In this document: positions 21,426 to 31,639 of the stretch, one piece after another
How the letters are laid out: every line of letters begins with the position of its first letter
Numbering within the stretch: position 1 is the first letter of the stretch
Source: Henricia sp. BOLD:AAB3569
Lineage: Eukaryota; Echinodermata; Asteroidea; Spinulosida; Echinasteridae
NCBI GenBank assembly: GCA_037783545.1
Contig: JBBELK010000490.1
Coordinates: 988,626 to 1,052,625, forward strand
DNA: 64,000 nucleotides
Direction of reading: 5' to 3'
Program-made: the position numbers and the translations under genes
The notes under the pieces: model-generated
The model's database searches: none
What the model was told of the DNA's origin: nothing
What the model saw: the letters and a program-made list of their open reading frames with translations, nothing else

Positions 21426-21711
21426 ATGACAATGCAATACAAATATGTGCGTGGGGAAGTTTTTTCTACAAAAGTCAACAGTATCCTAGCTGTAGCCGTC
21501 AGTTGCAGAATCGGCATCACAGTGAAAAACACCATAACAGGGACGGATCTAGGAATTTTTTTCAAGGGAGGAGGTGTTCTGCCAATGCGAGTGCCGACAA
21601 ATTCGTGGGGCGAGGGTTACCATTAATATTTATATCGGCATGTTGCCGACACTGGCGGACTCGCAGAACATGTATTACATTTAAAATTTAGCCAGAGCAG
21701 GGGGAGCGGTG

Positions 21712-21880
21712 TTTGACCACGCCTCCCCCCTCAACGCCTCCCCCCTCAACGCCTCCCCCCTCAACGCCTCCCCCCCCTCAACGCCTCCCCCTCAACGCCT
21801 CCCCCTCAACGCCTCCCCCCTCAATCCCCACCCCCACCCCCCACCTCCCCCCGTCCCGCCCCCCTACCCCCCCTCCCCCC
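21712..21880. repeat. CTCAACGCCTCCCCC minisatellite and C-rich tract
   Basis: About seven units of 13-17 bases (CCTCAACGCCTCCCCC) grade into C-rich simple sequence. The proline/serine-rich ORFs here are products of the repeat. Confidence 0.85.
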
Positions 21881-22147
21881 ATTTCAATGTTGTTCGGAGT
21901 TGCGTCCGCCGCGGCGAGTCCCAACATTGAAATGGAGGAGGAGGAGGGGGGGGGGGGTCGAGATTGGCTCATTAATTTATAAATATGAAAGGCCCGCCCC
22001 CCACCCATACATGTAACACTGTGTAGTTAAAAAATACTTGCCATTTCTGTAGTAATCACAAACCGAGGACGTCCTCGATTTGCGAGGCGTCCTCGATACG
22101 ACGGTAAATTTCCACATAGAGGACCTCGATTCGCGGCTTAGACGAGT

Positions 22148-22362
22148 CCACACATACACACAGCATGTGAAAGCATGCATTATACTTTAAAACTATTAAA
22201 TACACTTTTTGTAAGTTCTAGTGAATAAACCTATGGAACGAGTGGTAAATTTATTAAAATGTAGGGACTACTTATTCAGATACAGGACACTGTGTAAATC
22301 GGTTTAGGTCAATCAACTATATGCAACATTTCAACAATGAGGGCGCACTTGCATTCCCCACA
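22148..22362 (-). repeat. 3' LTR, proximal part
   Basis: It resumes at CCACACATACACACAGCATG, repeats the four bases CCAC found at 14298-14301, and continues to CCCCACA at 22362, corresponding to 25706 in the 5' LTR. Confidence 0.8.
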
Positions 22363-24767
22363 CATTCCCTACTTTAAGACCACGCGACCCGAGTGGTCCG
22401 TTTAGAACAAAATTCAAGTGTGACCGAAATAAAAATCATGTTACATACACAGGATATATAATTAGTTGGCAACACTTGCACTTTAAGCTAAAAGTGGTTA
22501 AGGTATTTTCACATGTGCCTGAGGTCATCATCAGATTACATGTATAATATGTACACACAAATGGAAAAATGGGAAATAGACACATAGACCATTTTACCAA
22601 CCAGCTTGTCTCAAATTACCAGTAGTACAAAGTAATTATATCACTTTGACACAGTAAAAGTGTTACAATACAAGCACAACTTGAAGTTAAACCTTGGTGG
22701 GTAACATATACAGTTCCTTACATGTATGTGTGCATGTAAATATACAGTACATATAACACTTGGTCATACAAAAATACAAGGCACAATATTCCCCAAATGA
22801 AGTACAACTTACAGTACAATTGTTAAGCATGGTCTAAGTGAACCTGGCCTACCCAACTGATCAAAACTGAACAAGTTACGGTACATGAAATCTTTCAAGA
22901 TGGGATGCCACACGCTTGTGAAAATAGCAATACATGTCATATCATTTATAGAAAGGCATGACAATATCTGGATCATTCTGATTGGACAAGACACGTAATG
23001 AAAATCTGTTTCATAGCTACAGTTCTAACAAATATGAGTTGAAGGACCAGAAAGACTTTAAACAAGCAATATGTTAACAATTTCTCGGAACTAGAAATGC
23101 ACAATTATACATACGTACATGTACACAAGTTTCAAACAAGTTCCAAATCAATACGAAAAGTGGTATAATACTTTTTTTCTGCGCAGCAGGATAAACTAAG
23201 TCTGCTTCAATAAATCACACAAACTGTATATGGAGATACAATTTCCGAAACATGTACTATAATCACATTGTTGAAACTTGCAAAGCAACAAGATACATGG
23301 TGAAGTATTATTTTCACCTAAAACTAGTACACATAGGCCTATTACAACAATGAGAGGCTAGCATACATCTATGTTCAGCAACACATATGTGAAGCCGACA
23401 AACCTCTCTCATTTACACACAATATAAGAACACTCAAAAGTAACTGTAGGTTAAAACTAACCGGAGTAGCAATTTTGTATATTGCTTATCTATGTGCGAT
23501 CAAAAATATTCACCTAAGTGATTTGGCCACAGACCCCATAACCTCTTATAAACCACATGGGGCCATGAACATGTTACAACTCTCTCAACTGAAGGCTATG
23601 CCTCACAAGAAGGAACAAATCCTGGTGGCACACAGGGGTTCCCTACTTTTTCTGTTGCTTTGCCCTTTAGCAAAGTCTGACCGTTTTTCAAGTCATCATC
23701 CACATGTGCAAACAAACTACGAGACCTGCAATCTTGCTTAATATCAGTGACAACTACAGGTTTAACAGGATTTGTATCATCAACGGAACATTTCAAATAT
23801 TGATGTCACCTCTACCTTTACTTCAGGAATGGCTGAACTTAAAGATTCAGAATTTACATCTCTGACTAAATCTGAACTAGAAACCTCATTAACAGGAGAA
23901 ACTACATGTACATGGTTACAACCAGTTTCATTCTGTTTTTCAAACAATTTGGAAATTATACTGAAATGATCATTGAGAGCGGTATTGATGGTGTCAACAG
24001 CATTTCCAATCACAGTATCATCTAACTGCTGTTTATCAACTGAACACACATCATCATCTTGCAGTACAATGTCTGAAAATGCACTGACTATATAGTTTGA
24101 GCTGACAAATAATTCGACCTCACAACATTGTCTGGCAAAGACATGGTTGGAATTAAAATACAGGTACAATTGTATACAGACAAAATATGGCTATCTGGCA
24201 CCTAGACTCTGGTCTACACTTGACCCAGAAATGTACACTTACGTACTACAATAATGGTACCTCACTAAAGCCGATAAATACATGTCAAAATCAAGACAAA
24301 AGTATACAACCTGTACTTCAAAATATGCACCAACCCAAAATATAGGCTTACACAAAGCTATGCAAAATGCACAAATGCCAAGACATTTAAAACAGTCGGA
24401 TTAATAACAAGTACACACCTACCGGTGTAACAATACCGTAGCTCAAAACTATGTCATAGCTGAGTAACAATTCACACGTGTACAAATTTGACACACAAAA
24501 ATGCTCAATGCAAAATAATCCAGGATTACACAAAAATCTGGTTAAAAGTGGTCAAAGTACAAAAATTCCAATGTGAAATTGTACAAAATTTTACATGTTG
24601 TTACTGCTAAGTGCTAAAGAGTAGTTTTGCGACGAAACGTATGCATGATGGTCAGTCCAGGATCCGGCATCATATCACGACAAAAATTCCCGATGATAGC
24701 TGTATTTAGCAAACACCTGTGTCATACGTGTCCAAAGCAAGGGTGCCCAATCCTGCCTACGACGCCA
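22363..24767 (-). other. internal region of the non-autonomous LTR element
   Basis: Bounded by the two LTRs. AT-rich, with no pol-type domains. The only notable ORFs are at 23596-24169 (minus). Confidence 0.6.
23596..24169 (-). pseudogene. unrecognised ORF pair in the LTR element, probably one broken reading frame
   Basis: Two overlapping minus-strand ORFs (24169-23780, 129 residues; 23796-23596, 66 residues) lie in different frames. The first is acidic, with a helix-prone DTINTALNDHFSIISKLFEKQ segment. I do not recognise a gag, protease or any other domain. It could be a decayed gag or an unrelated sequence captured by the element. Confidence 0.3.
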
Positions 24768-24771
24768 CTTT

Positions 24772-25706
24772 TGTAATGAAACGGGAACACCACGACAGTG
24801 TATCGTGGAGATTCGATCCCCAAATTAATGTGGACGAGCACACCGGACAGTCAAGGCAATTATCAATCAGGAAAACAGGCGATACAGTACAATGAAGTTA
24901 ACACTAACAGCAGGAAAACATCATCGGGTATTTATTGTAGATCCTCGGTCATACAATCAAAGTGAATCATAAGTCATTAGGACATGTATATAGACATCTC
25001 ACTCAGCCAGAACTTGGAAGGATCGAGAAATTCCTCTCAAGTATGCAAGACAAAAAACCCCATTGCCTGCAGAGAACACAAAAACAGTAGTGAATGTACA
25101 GATAACAGCACTGGTGAATATAGGAACATATGGTCAGCAATGTGTATGCATTATGTGCAGCCTACCATACACACATATATAGCCACACATACACACAGCA
25201 TGTGAAAGCATGCTTATAAAATATCGCAATAAAATCTACAATTTTTCATTCAAAACCTGATCATCAGACTCAAGAAATACTCACTGGGGGTTTCTTGGAT
25301 GGTGTCTCTTACATAGAGAACATGTTGTTCATGGCAAAGCCATGTTTATGGCATAAAATGATGAGAAATGTAGAGGACAAATTCACTGTGTGCTGACAGA
25401 AACTTCCAGAATCCAAAAAGAGACCTTAGCAACCGGCCTAATCACCACAGCTGCCATCTACACATTACTACGCCAAGTAACAGTTCTCCAAAACGTCTCT
25501 ACCAGGCAATGTAAACAACAAGCATTATACTTTAAAACTATTAAATACACTTTTTGTAAGTTCTAGTGAATAAACCTATGGAACGAGTGGTAAATTTATT
25601 AAAATGTAGGGACTACTTATTCAGATACAGGCACTGTGTAAATCGGTTTAGGTCAATCAACTATATGCAACATTTCAACGATGAGGGCACACTTGCATTC
25701 CCTACA
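24772..25706 (-). repeat. 5' LTR of the non-autonomous element
   Basis: 935 bases, including a segment (about 25206-25515) missing from the other LTR. The right part (25516-25706) matches 22177-22362 and the left part (24772-25205) matches 13889-14301 plus 22152-22172. Confidence 0.8.
25206..25515. mobile_element. about 310-bp segment present in the 5' LTR only
   Basis: The flanking sequence AAAGCATGC/ATTATACTTT is continuous in the 3' LTR copy at about 22172. The extra segment here must be an insertion after the LTRs were made, or a deletion from the other copy. No inverted repeats or tail were recognised at its ends. Confidence 0.55.
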
Positions 25707-26333
25707 AAAACAAAACAAATCATCACTTTGATAATACCAGTTAAGTTATAAATATTACTCAAAATATATACATGTAAATCTGTCAACTTGTGCATACGTG
25801 GTGCATGCACCTACACGTATAACAATTACTGCACATATAATTGACCGGAATAATTTCATCAGGTAATTTCTATTGAAAATGTTATTACATGTATTCCTGT
25901 TGAAAACTTTTGCACTGCTGTACTGCAAAAGTCAATGGAAATTAAGGTATATGTTAAGGTTATCTCTCAGTTGAACTATTTAACACAATTACATATAGTG
26001 TCTCAACACTGTTGTCTGCTTGTAAATCCATACTTCATTAATATTAAACCAGCTTTAATGATCAAACTTTTCCAAATGATTGGCAGTTTTCCAAAAATTG
26101 GAAGAGAAAGACGATTTGGAGAAATGCGACGTCCAGGAAAAAACAGAGGTAAAACTCGTTTAAAAATTCTCTTAAAACCTGTAGGCCTACCCAAAAACAG
26201 TCAGCACTTTCCTCCGTGAAGGTGTTGGGCTTCACCTAAAAATTTTTTTTTTCAAGAAGTTGTCAATAGTTGTAAAATTTCGTACAAAAAACGAGGTGAC
26301 CTGTGTGAAGTGCTTGCTAGAACTGAATACCTT

Positions 26334-26616
26334 GTTGTTGTTGTTGTTGTTGTTGGCATCTTCGGCAACTAAGGCCCTTTATGCCATCAACTATACGGTT
26401 TTAGCTTTAACTATACTATATTATCAACTTGAGATGACGAAGAAGGAGTTGCAGTTTTAGAAGTGGGAGGAAAACCCCCAGAGAAATGCCCCAGGGGAAA
26501 ACCCACGCGGTCAAGTAGGGACTGCAAACCCAATCCACATACACGCCCCGGATTCGAACCCGGGACCCCAGAGGTGAAAGGCGAGGAAAGAACCCGTACG
26601 CCAACCCGACCGCCCC
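26334..26616 (-). mobile_element. tRNA-derived SINE (family A), copy 2, with 9-bp target duplication
   Basis: Same head, B box (GGGTTCGAATCCGGGGCGTG), body and (CAA)n tail as the copy at 9406-9675. It is flanked by GAATACCTT at 26325-26333 and 26617-26625, an exact 9-bp repeat. Confidence 0.9.
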
Positions 26617-26767
26617 GAATACCTTTTGTTCCACTCTTCTATTTATACCATGCACTAGCAATTACGTAACACCTTGCTGCACCACTGAACACCTGGCAAC
26701 GCGGTATGCGTTGTTCGAATTCCTAAGACAATTATTTCCCGCTATACTGCGAACCGCGGGAAATGAA

Positions 26768-26855
26768 TAGTCTTACTTATACTAATCATACAAAAATAAA
26801 CTTTAAAGAATGGCACATAATATTGGCGGCAGCGAAGCACGTATAGCGCCGCCTA
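26768..26855. repeat. second copy of the 86-bp block at 13738
   Basis: Direct repeat of 13738-13830 with three or so differences up to GTATAGC.CCG. Confidence 0.8.
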
Positions 26856-26940
26856 TATAGAAAACTCCAAAGCATGTGAGGCAAATTACGAATTTACATG
26901 TGTGTAATGATACTTAATTATCTGCCGTCTGTCTTAATGA

Positions 26941-27620
26941 CTAAAGACCAATGTTTTGTGTTACTTGAAGACGCTTTTCAAGTGAATCAACGATAGCCAT
27001 CTTTACTTTCATCTCCCGTGTCTCCTAAGACAACGGTCCCCCACTTCATTATTGGCTGCTGCAGTTGCGCCCCCAGACCTTAAGGAATGAATGCCAAAAT
27101 TCATTCCTGGTGCAACGTCGGATAGCATCTTAATTATGCACTCTTTGGCCCTGGTGTAGCTAAGGGGTTTATCTTTGGCGATAAGCTTACATACACTTTT
27201 AAATCTAAAAGCGGGCTTAAACAAAAAATGATTAGATTCGGTACCGATACTCGTAGCTGACATGTATCTAAGCAACATTGTAAGTGGACACGCTGATGTT
27301 GAGCCTTTGCTAATGACTACTTGATTGCCTGCTCTGAGCTGATCTGTTTTACTTTTACTTATGTTGACAAAGAAATAATCTGCATGAATAGAGTAGACAA
27401 ATCATTGGAGCGGATCGAGCTAAGCTCGTCGTACCAGCAAACACTGTTGTGATCATGGACAAATTTCTTATTTCGATTGGGTCTTTGCTATAGGCATACG
27501 TATCACATAGTTCAATAAGCATGTCAACCGTAACTGCATCTTTCTTTAAATTTGTGTGACCTGTTGTACGTTTTGCAGACTTTATACTTTATATTTCCAT
27601 ATCTGTAATAACAACGTCAA
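26941..27620 (-). pseudogene. tyrosine recombinase (phage-integrase-like) relic
   Basis: Minus-strand frames encode the C-terminal catalytic domain of a eukaryotic tyrosine recombinase. There is a DELSSIRSNDL-like strand (frame shifted) and KSKTDQLRAGNQVVI. IHSLRSGGATAAANNE with the HxxR box follows, then RHGRW with the second histidine. The end, SLEKRLQVTQNIGL and a stop at 26941-26943, is typical of this group. At least three frame breaks are present. It may come from a DIRS-like or Crypton-like element; no reverse transcriptase lies next to it in this orientation. Confidence 0.75.
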
Positions 27621-27769
27621 CAAAATTGAGTCGTCAAAATGCAATTATAGATGCAATTAACGTGAATTTAAGTGGATTTAATTTTGAAGCTAGAATTCTG
27701 AGAAATTCGTATCCATCCATACTGCTCATTTCTGAATTACCACACTTCGCATTGCAACAGTTCACCAAA

Positions 27770-28223
27770 AAGATGGCAAACTTTCTGAGTGCGACTTTGT
27801 CACCAGGTGGGATTTTTGGCTGAATCCCAAAAAAATGTGCAACCATGGATGTATGTTTTTCACGAAACAAACCTGTGCCCCTCCCTTTGTCATTTACAGA
27901 CATAACAATTGAACAATCTGACATTGTAAAGATGTTGGGAGTCTTCATCCAGGCAGACTTAAAGTGGGACGCGCACGTGAACTCAATGATTAAACGCGCC
28001 AACTCTCGCTTGTTCATGCTCCGAAAACTCAAGTACCATAGTCTCACGATTTGTGATCTTGTCAGCATTTATGCATCCTTTATTCGACCCTTGCTGGAGT
28101 ACGCTTCACCTGTACTGTATGGGCAAGTAGTATAACAAAGCAACAGAGCGACGATCTGGAGAGAATACAGAAGCGAGCCTGCAGAATCATACTTGCTTCC
28201 CAATACCAACACTACTCTGAAGC
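27770..28223 (+). pseudogene. LINE reverse transcriptase thumb/C-terminal fragment
   Basis: The plus strand reads WLNPKKC, then LGVFIQADLKWDAHV, RLFMLRKLKYH, SFIRPLLEYASPV and, after a frame break, LERIQKRACRIIL. This is the usual C-terminal part of CR1/Rex/Jockey-type RT. It is truncated at both ends and stops at a 76-bp repeat. Confidence 0.8.
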
Positions 28224-28299
28224 GTAACCTATTTGCACAACGCCTTTGTTTCCGTCCGACTCCGGCATCTATAGGGTTTAGATATGGGTTAGATGGATT
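28224..28299. repeat. 76-bp direct repeat, copy 1
   Basis: GTAACCTATTTGCACAACGC ... GGGTTAGATGGATT, identical by eye to 28568-28643. Confidence 0.9.
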
Positions 28300-28505
28300 G
28301 AGCATAGAAACCGAAGCCATAGGAAAGCTCAGCAATGAGGAAGGAGGTCGGGTGGGCGGGGGAAAAAAAGGTATATATATAATAATACTCACCAGAAGCT
28401 GGCCGCCGAGGCCAAACTATTATCTTACCACCGTTGAGACATACAACCGTATACCGTCCTCTGCCGACTCGTTCCTTCTCGTCCAAATACTCCCCACCTG
28501 CCACC

Positions 28506-28569
28506 TTGGTATACTCGAGACTGCGTAGATTCCTACGCAGCCCTCAACGTCGGCGGTTGTGCAAATAGT
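28506..28569. repeat. 64-bp dispersed repeat with hairpin, copy 1
   Basis: It starts TTGGTATACTCGAGACTGCG, contains the hairpin CTGCGTAG-ATTC-CTACGCAG, and ends GGTTGTGCAAATAGT. It is identical by eye to 38582-38645, 10 kb away in the same orientation. Confidence 0.88.
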
Positions 28570-28643
28570 AACCTATTTGCACAACGCCTTTGTTTCCGTC
28601 CGACTCCGGCATCTATAGGGTTTAGATATGGGTTAGATGGATT
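28568..28643. repeat. 76-bp direct repeat, copy 2
   Basis: Second copy of 28224-28299. The spacer ends with the 64-bp sequence also found at 38582. Confidence 0.9.
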
Positions 28644-28899
28644 TCGCCAAAACCTGCCCTCTTAGGCCGCCGAGAACCCCCAAACCTGCCCAAATACACC
28701 CCAATCCTTACCTAAACCTCAAACGAAAGCGGGAGACTGTATCAGATAGAAAGGAAAGAAAAACTGGACTAGTTGTCTTGCTGCCTTTCTTTCATTTTAT
28801 TTTCTTCTCTTTTCTTTTTTCAAGCTGTCGCTGCCTATAAAATTGATTAAAAAACAAAATGGGTAGTTTTGTTAGTAGGTGATGGCATTTTTAGACATA

Positions 28900-29838
28900 T
28901 CAGCTGCATGTAGATGGCGGGAAAGCTACGCGGGCCCCGAGGCCCGAGTTCAGACGCCTATAGAATTGTCCGACGATATCTGCCATTGGACTTTGTTCAG
29001 CTGTGGAGACGGCGTCGCGTAATACCTGGACCGTGCTCTGACGCCTCATCACTCTCTCAACCTGGGTATAGTGCTTGTGCGTCTTCCGCGACGCCCATTG
29101 GCAGTGGTCCATCACCTGCTCGTCCGATGCATCCAGGAGCCGCAGTGTGGTTGCTACCCAAGGCACGGCTGTTGTGCGCTCTCAAAAGCTGGTTTTCAGG
29201 GTTGTCTGTTGCGGCAAAATACATCTTCAGCCGTGAATTCGGTCCGTTAACAGGCGAAGGGTTTGTTTACGAGGACTCTGCGATTGGCCGCCAAGATCAA
29301 CCAGACTTTGAACTGCGCCGACTGGATCCATCTTTCCTTGGTCCTGCAACTTTGGAATCATTATCAATGATGAGTCACCCTCACTTGCCGTCTTGCCAAT
29401 AGTGTGGCTGAATAAAATATCGCCTCCTTCGATCCTTGTTATTTTTCAGGTTCTGATTCCTCCTAGGTCACCAGCTCTGTCTCCGGCCCATTATAGGCAG
29501 AGGAAAAGGGCCAAGTCTCGTTGTACCACGTAGCGCTAGGGGAAAAGACCTTCGCCTTTGCCAAGTCTCCAGGATCGGTCAGTGATCTCTTTCACCGACC
29601 ATCGTAACTTATCAGAAAACAATGGAATTGCCTGCTTTGAAGTAATGTGAGACTCAGCCTGCTCCAGCTGCATTGCATTCATGTATCTACGAACTTGGTG
29701 AGAGATGCAAGGGTTTGCGAACTTTTATCCCACTCGCCAGACTTCGGTCTTACCGAATGAGTTAAAGTATGCCCTTATCTGCCCAACATAAGAGTCCACG
29801 GTGCATGCCGCTAATATAAGCGGGCACCCACAAGAGCG
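28900..29838 (-). pseudogene. tyrosine recombinase of a DIRS/Ngaro-like retrotransposon, degenerate
   Basis: On the minus strand the N-terminal arm-binding segment (near 29820-29560) reads TVDSYVGQIRAYFNSFG ... NPCISHQVRRYM ... EQAESHITSKQAIPLF. This is characteristic of the recombinase of YR retrotransposons. The C-terminal part, at 29166-28900, reads ATTLRLLDASDEQVM then W.SRKTHKHY. One stop and several frame changes separate the parts. The recombinase of these elements integrates a circular DNA intermediate. Confidence 0.75.
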
Positions 29839-30001
29839 GCAGCCGATTTCACGAAAGAGTGCGCAGCTTGCGCAACTTTTGCAAAATGGCGCAAGCCCTA
29901 TAGCTTGCGTGTAATTTTCACAGGAATGTTGCGCAGCCTACGCAATAAAATGTTGCGCAAGCGGACTTACGCAGTGCGTAAGGATTCGTGAAATCGGCTG
30001 C
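29839..30001. mobile_element. MITE with 17-bp inverted repeats GCAGCCGATTTCACGAA, copy 1
   Basis: Left end GCAGCCGATTTCACGAA and right end TTCGTGAAATCGGCTGC are exact complements. The interior is palindromic with mismatches (GCGCA..TTGCGCAA motifs). Same family as 62893-63011. It is inserted in the YR retrotransposon relic. Confidence 0.88.
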
Positions 30002-30349
30002 AGATCCCGTGCTTACCCAAATTTTTTCACCCTAAGCCGTGAATCTGCGTGCGACCTTCTGAGTCACGATCGATCAAAAAGCATAGGATGTCAAGTGGTG
30101 TCACTGACTCCAGATCCTCCCCTTCAGTACAGCATCATTTGCTTTGATGCTTCCGCAGAAATCGGTCTATATGCTGCAAATAAGTCCGCTCTTTTGCACT
30201 CCATATCCCTGCGTATCCAACTCGTTTCCTAGTTTTGTCAGCCTGGTTGCCGCACTGATCATCTTGAAAAAGATACCAAAACGCTCTCGTGAAGGGGAGG
30301 GCATGATTGAAGAAGAAATTTAGCATTGTATCGGAATTCCCGAGGGCAA

Positions 30350-31042
30350 GCCCGAAACGGATCTGAAAACAGCCGCAGCCTGCGCTGGAGCTTAGATATC
30401 CCATCATCGATAGGTGCACAATGTCCGCAAGATCCTGCTCCACGATGTAATCGTTCGAGAAAAAAAACTGCCAGCTAGCATTCATGATAGACCTCTTTCA
30501 ATAATGAGTTGACTACGGAGACTGAGCGATTGATGTCCACCATCTTGGTTTGGCACCTTGAGGAAAGAACAAATATGCATATTGGGAATTTTTTCCCTGA
30601 TCAGTTGGGCAACAGCGCGAAAAACCCCTACCACGTCAAGTACACCCTGCGAAGGGTCGGTCAATCGGCTGAAATCATTTATGCCTCCGCGCAGAACTGC
30701 CACCTCCGGCTGAAAAGCCCTGCAAGATACCACCAGATGTCTACATAACGGGGCCATTTTTGTGCCTCCGTTGGCTAACATTTTCACGCTCAATGCCTTG
30801 GGCCAGCCGAATCCTTTGAATCCTCTGAACATTGAGTCGGACACAAGGAGAACATGGTGACGCTTAACGTAAGCGATATCCATTCGGGGGGTGACAATAC
30901 GTGGGAAGTAGCACTGGAAGGCCCAGAGCTCAAACCCCAGCCCTTGAAAAATTCGGGACATTCTAAAAACCCCTGCTTGACCTGCCTCTGACAGGCGAAA
31001 GGAAGAACTTGAGTGGAGACCCGTTCCTGCGCGCCGGGACAT
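30350..31042 (-). pseudogene. SGNH/GDSL-type hydrolase domain in the YR retrotransposon
   Basis: ORF 31042-30482 (186 residues) has LLVSDSMFRG (block I with the nucleophile serine) near residue 66 and VLRGGINDF (GxND block) near residue 124. A continuation in 30485-30135 has DIVHLSMMGYL, which fits the block V Asp-x-x-His. The break between the two ORFs is an in-frame stop at TCATGA. Such esterase-like domains occur in ORF1 of CR1 LINEs and in some YR retrotransposons; here it sits between RNase H and the recombinase. The function in transposition is not established. Confidence 0.6.
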
Positions 31043-31084
31043 TTGACGAAAGTGACATCAAATCAGAGGTGAAAACCTGTGGGA

Positions 31085-31330
31085 TTACCAGATGAGACCT
31101 AGGTCAACTTGAGCGAAAAATTTGCCTCCAAGGAGAGGGCAAAACAAAACATTAAACTTCAACATTTTTGAAAGCGGTTTAGACCAAGCTCGGAGGCCAG
31201 TCCAAGCATCCACTACATTTCTGGAATCTCCAACCACATCCACCATCAAGTTCCATAGCGAATCAAAGACTGAGAGCCACACAAAATATAGATCAAGGGC
31301 CTCCTTGCGACATATACCCGTGTGTCCCAA
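31085..31330 (-). pseudogene. RNase H region of the YR retrotransposon
   Basis: An 81-residue ORF with VVGDSRNVVDAW then SKPLSKML matches the DNQ.VV.AW style of DIRS/Ngaro RNase H, with the expected D replaced by its neighbour context. Order and strand agree with the RT to its right. Confidence 0.5.
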
Positions 31331-31639
31331 AATGTCTGCGGACCAGTAATCTCAGAAACTTACACTTAGTTGAGCGAGAGGTTGTCTTCAGCCGACGCCT
31401 TCTCGGGAAACTCTGATGGTCGTCTTCCACGCATCTCGGTCCAGCATCAGCGTCCTAAGCTCAGTTGTTTCTTGTTGTGTTGCGTCCCTCTTCAGCTGAT
31501 CTACGAAAGTTAGTCTCCTCCTGCCCTTGCTCCTGTTTGCCATCGTCTGGTAAGACTAGGGTACCGCCCTATTTATAGCCAGATGCGTCTGCCGACAGTG
31601 CAATGCGATAGCAAGGTGGCGGCCTTGACTTCAAGGGAT

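Larger units (their letters stand above)
14302..22147. mobile_element. 7.85-kb composite insertion in the 3' LTR
   Basis: It is bounded by CCAC at 14298-14301 and 22148-22151. About 5.9 kb of it is an I-like LINE (14522-20417). The remaining roughly 1.9 kb (14302-14521 and 20418-22147) would be the carrier into which the LINE jumped. Both outer ends contain ACCGAGGACGT (near 14337 and 22063), but no clear terminal inverted repeat or LTR was found, so the class of the carrier is unknown. Confidence 0.55.
13889..25706 (-). mobile_element. non-autonomous LTR retrotransposon with 3' LTR split by a nested insertion
   Basis: Read on the minus strand. The 5' LTR is 24772-25706 and the 3' LTR is 13889-14301 plus 22152-22362. 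The two LTRs align base for base apart from a few substitutions and one 310-bp indel. LTR ends are TG..CA on the plus strand (TGTAATGAAACGGG ... CCCTACA). A primer-binding-site-like TGGCGTCGTAGGCAGGATT starts at 24767, four bases inside the 5' LTR. A short purine-rich stretch (AAAGTAGGGAA) precedes the 3' LTR near 22363-22375. Flanks are AAAA on both sides (13885-13888, 25707-25710), weak as a duplication. The 2.4-kb internal region has no protease, RT or integrase, so it depends on another element for movement. Confidence 0.8.

Noticed and set aside
21709-22008. Proline/serine-rich ORFs
   Set aside because: They translate the CTCAACGCCTCCCCC minisatellite and C-rich tract.
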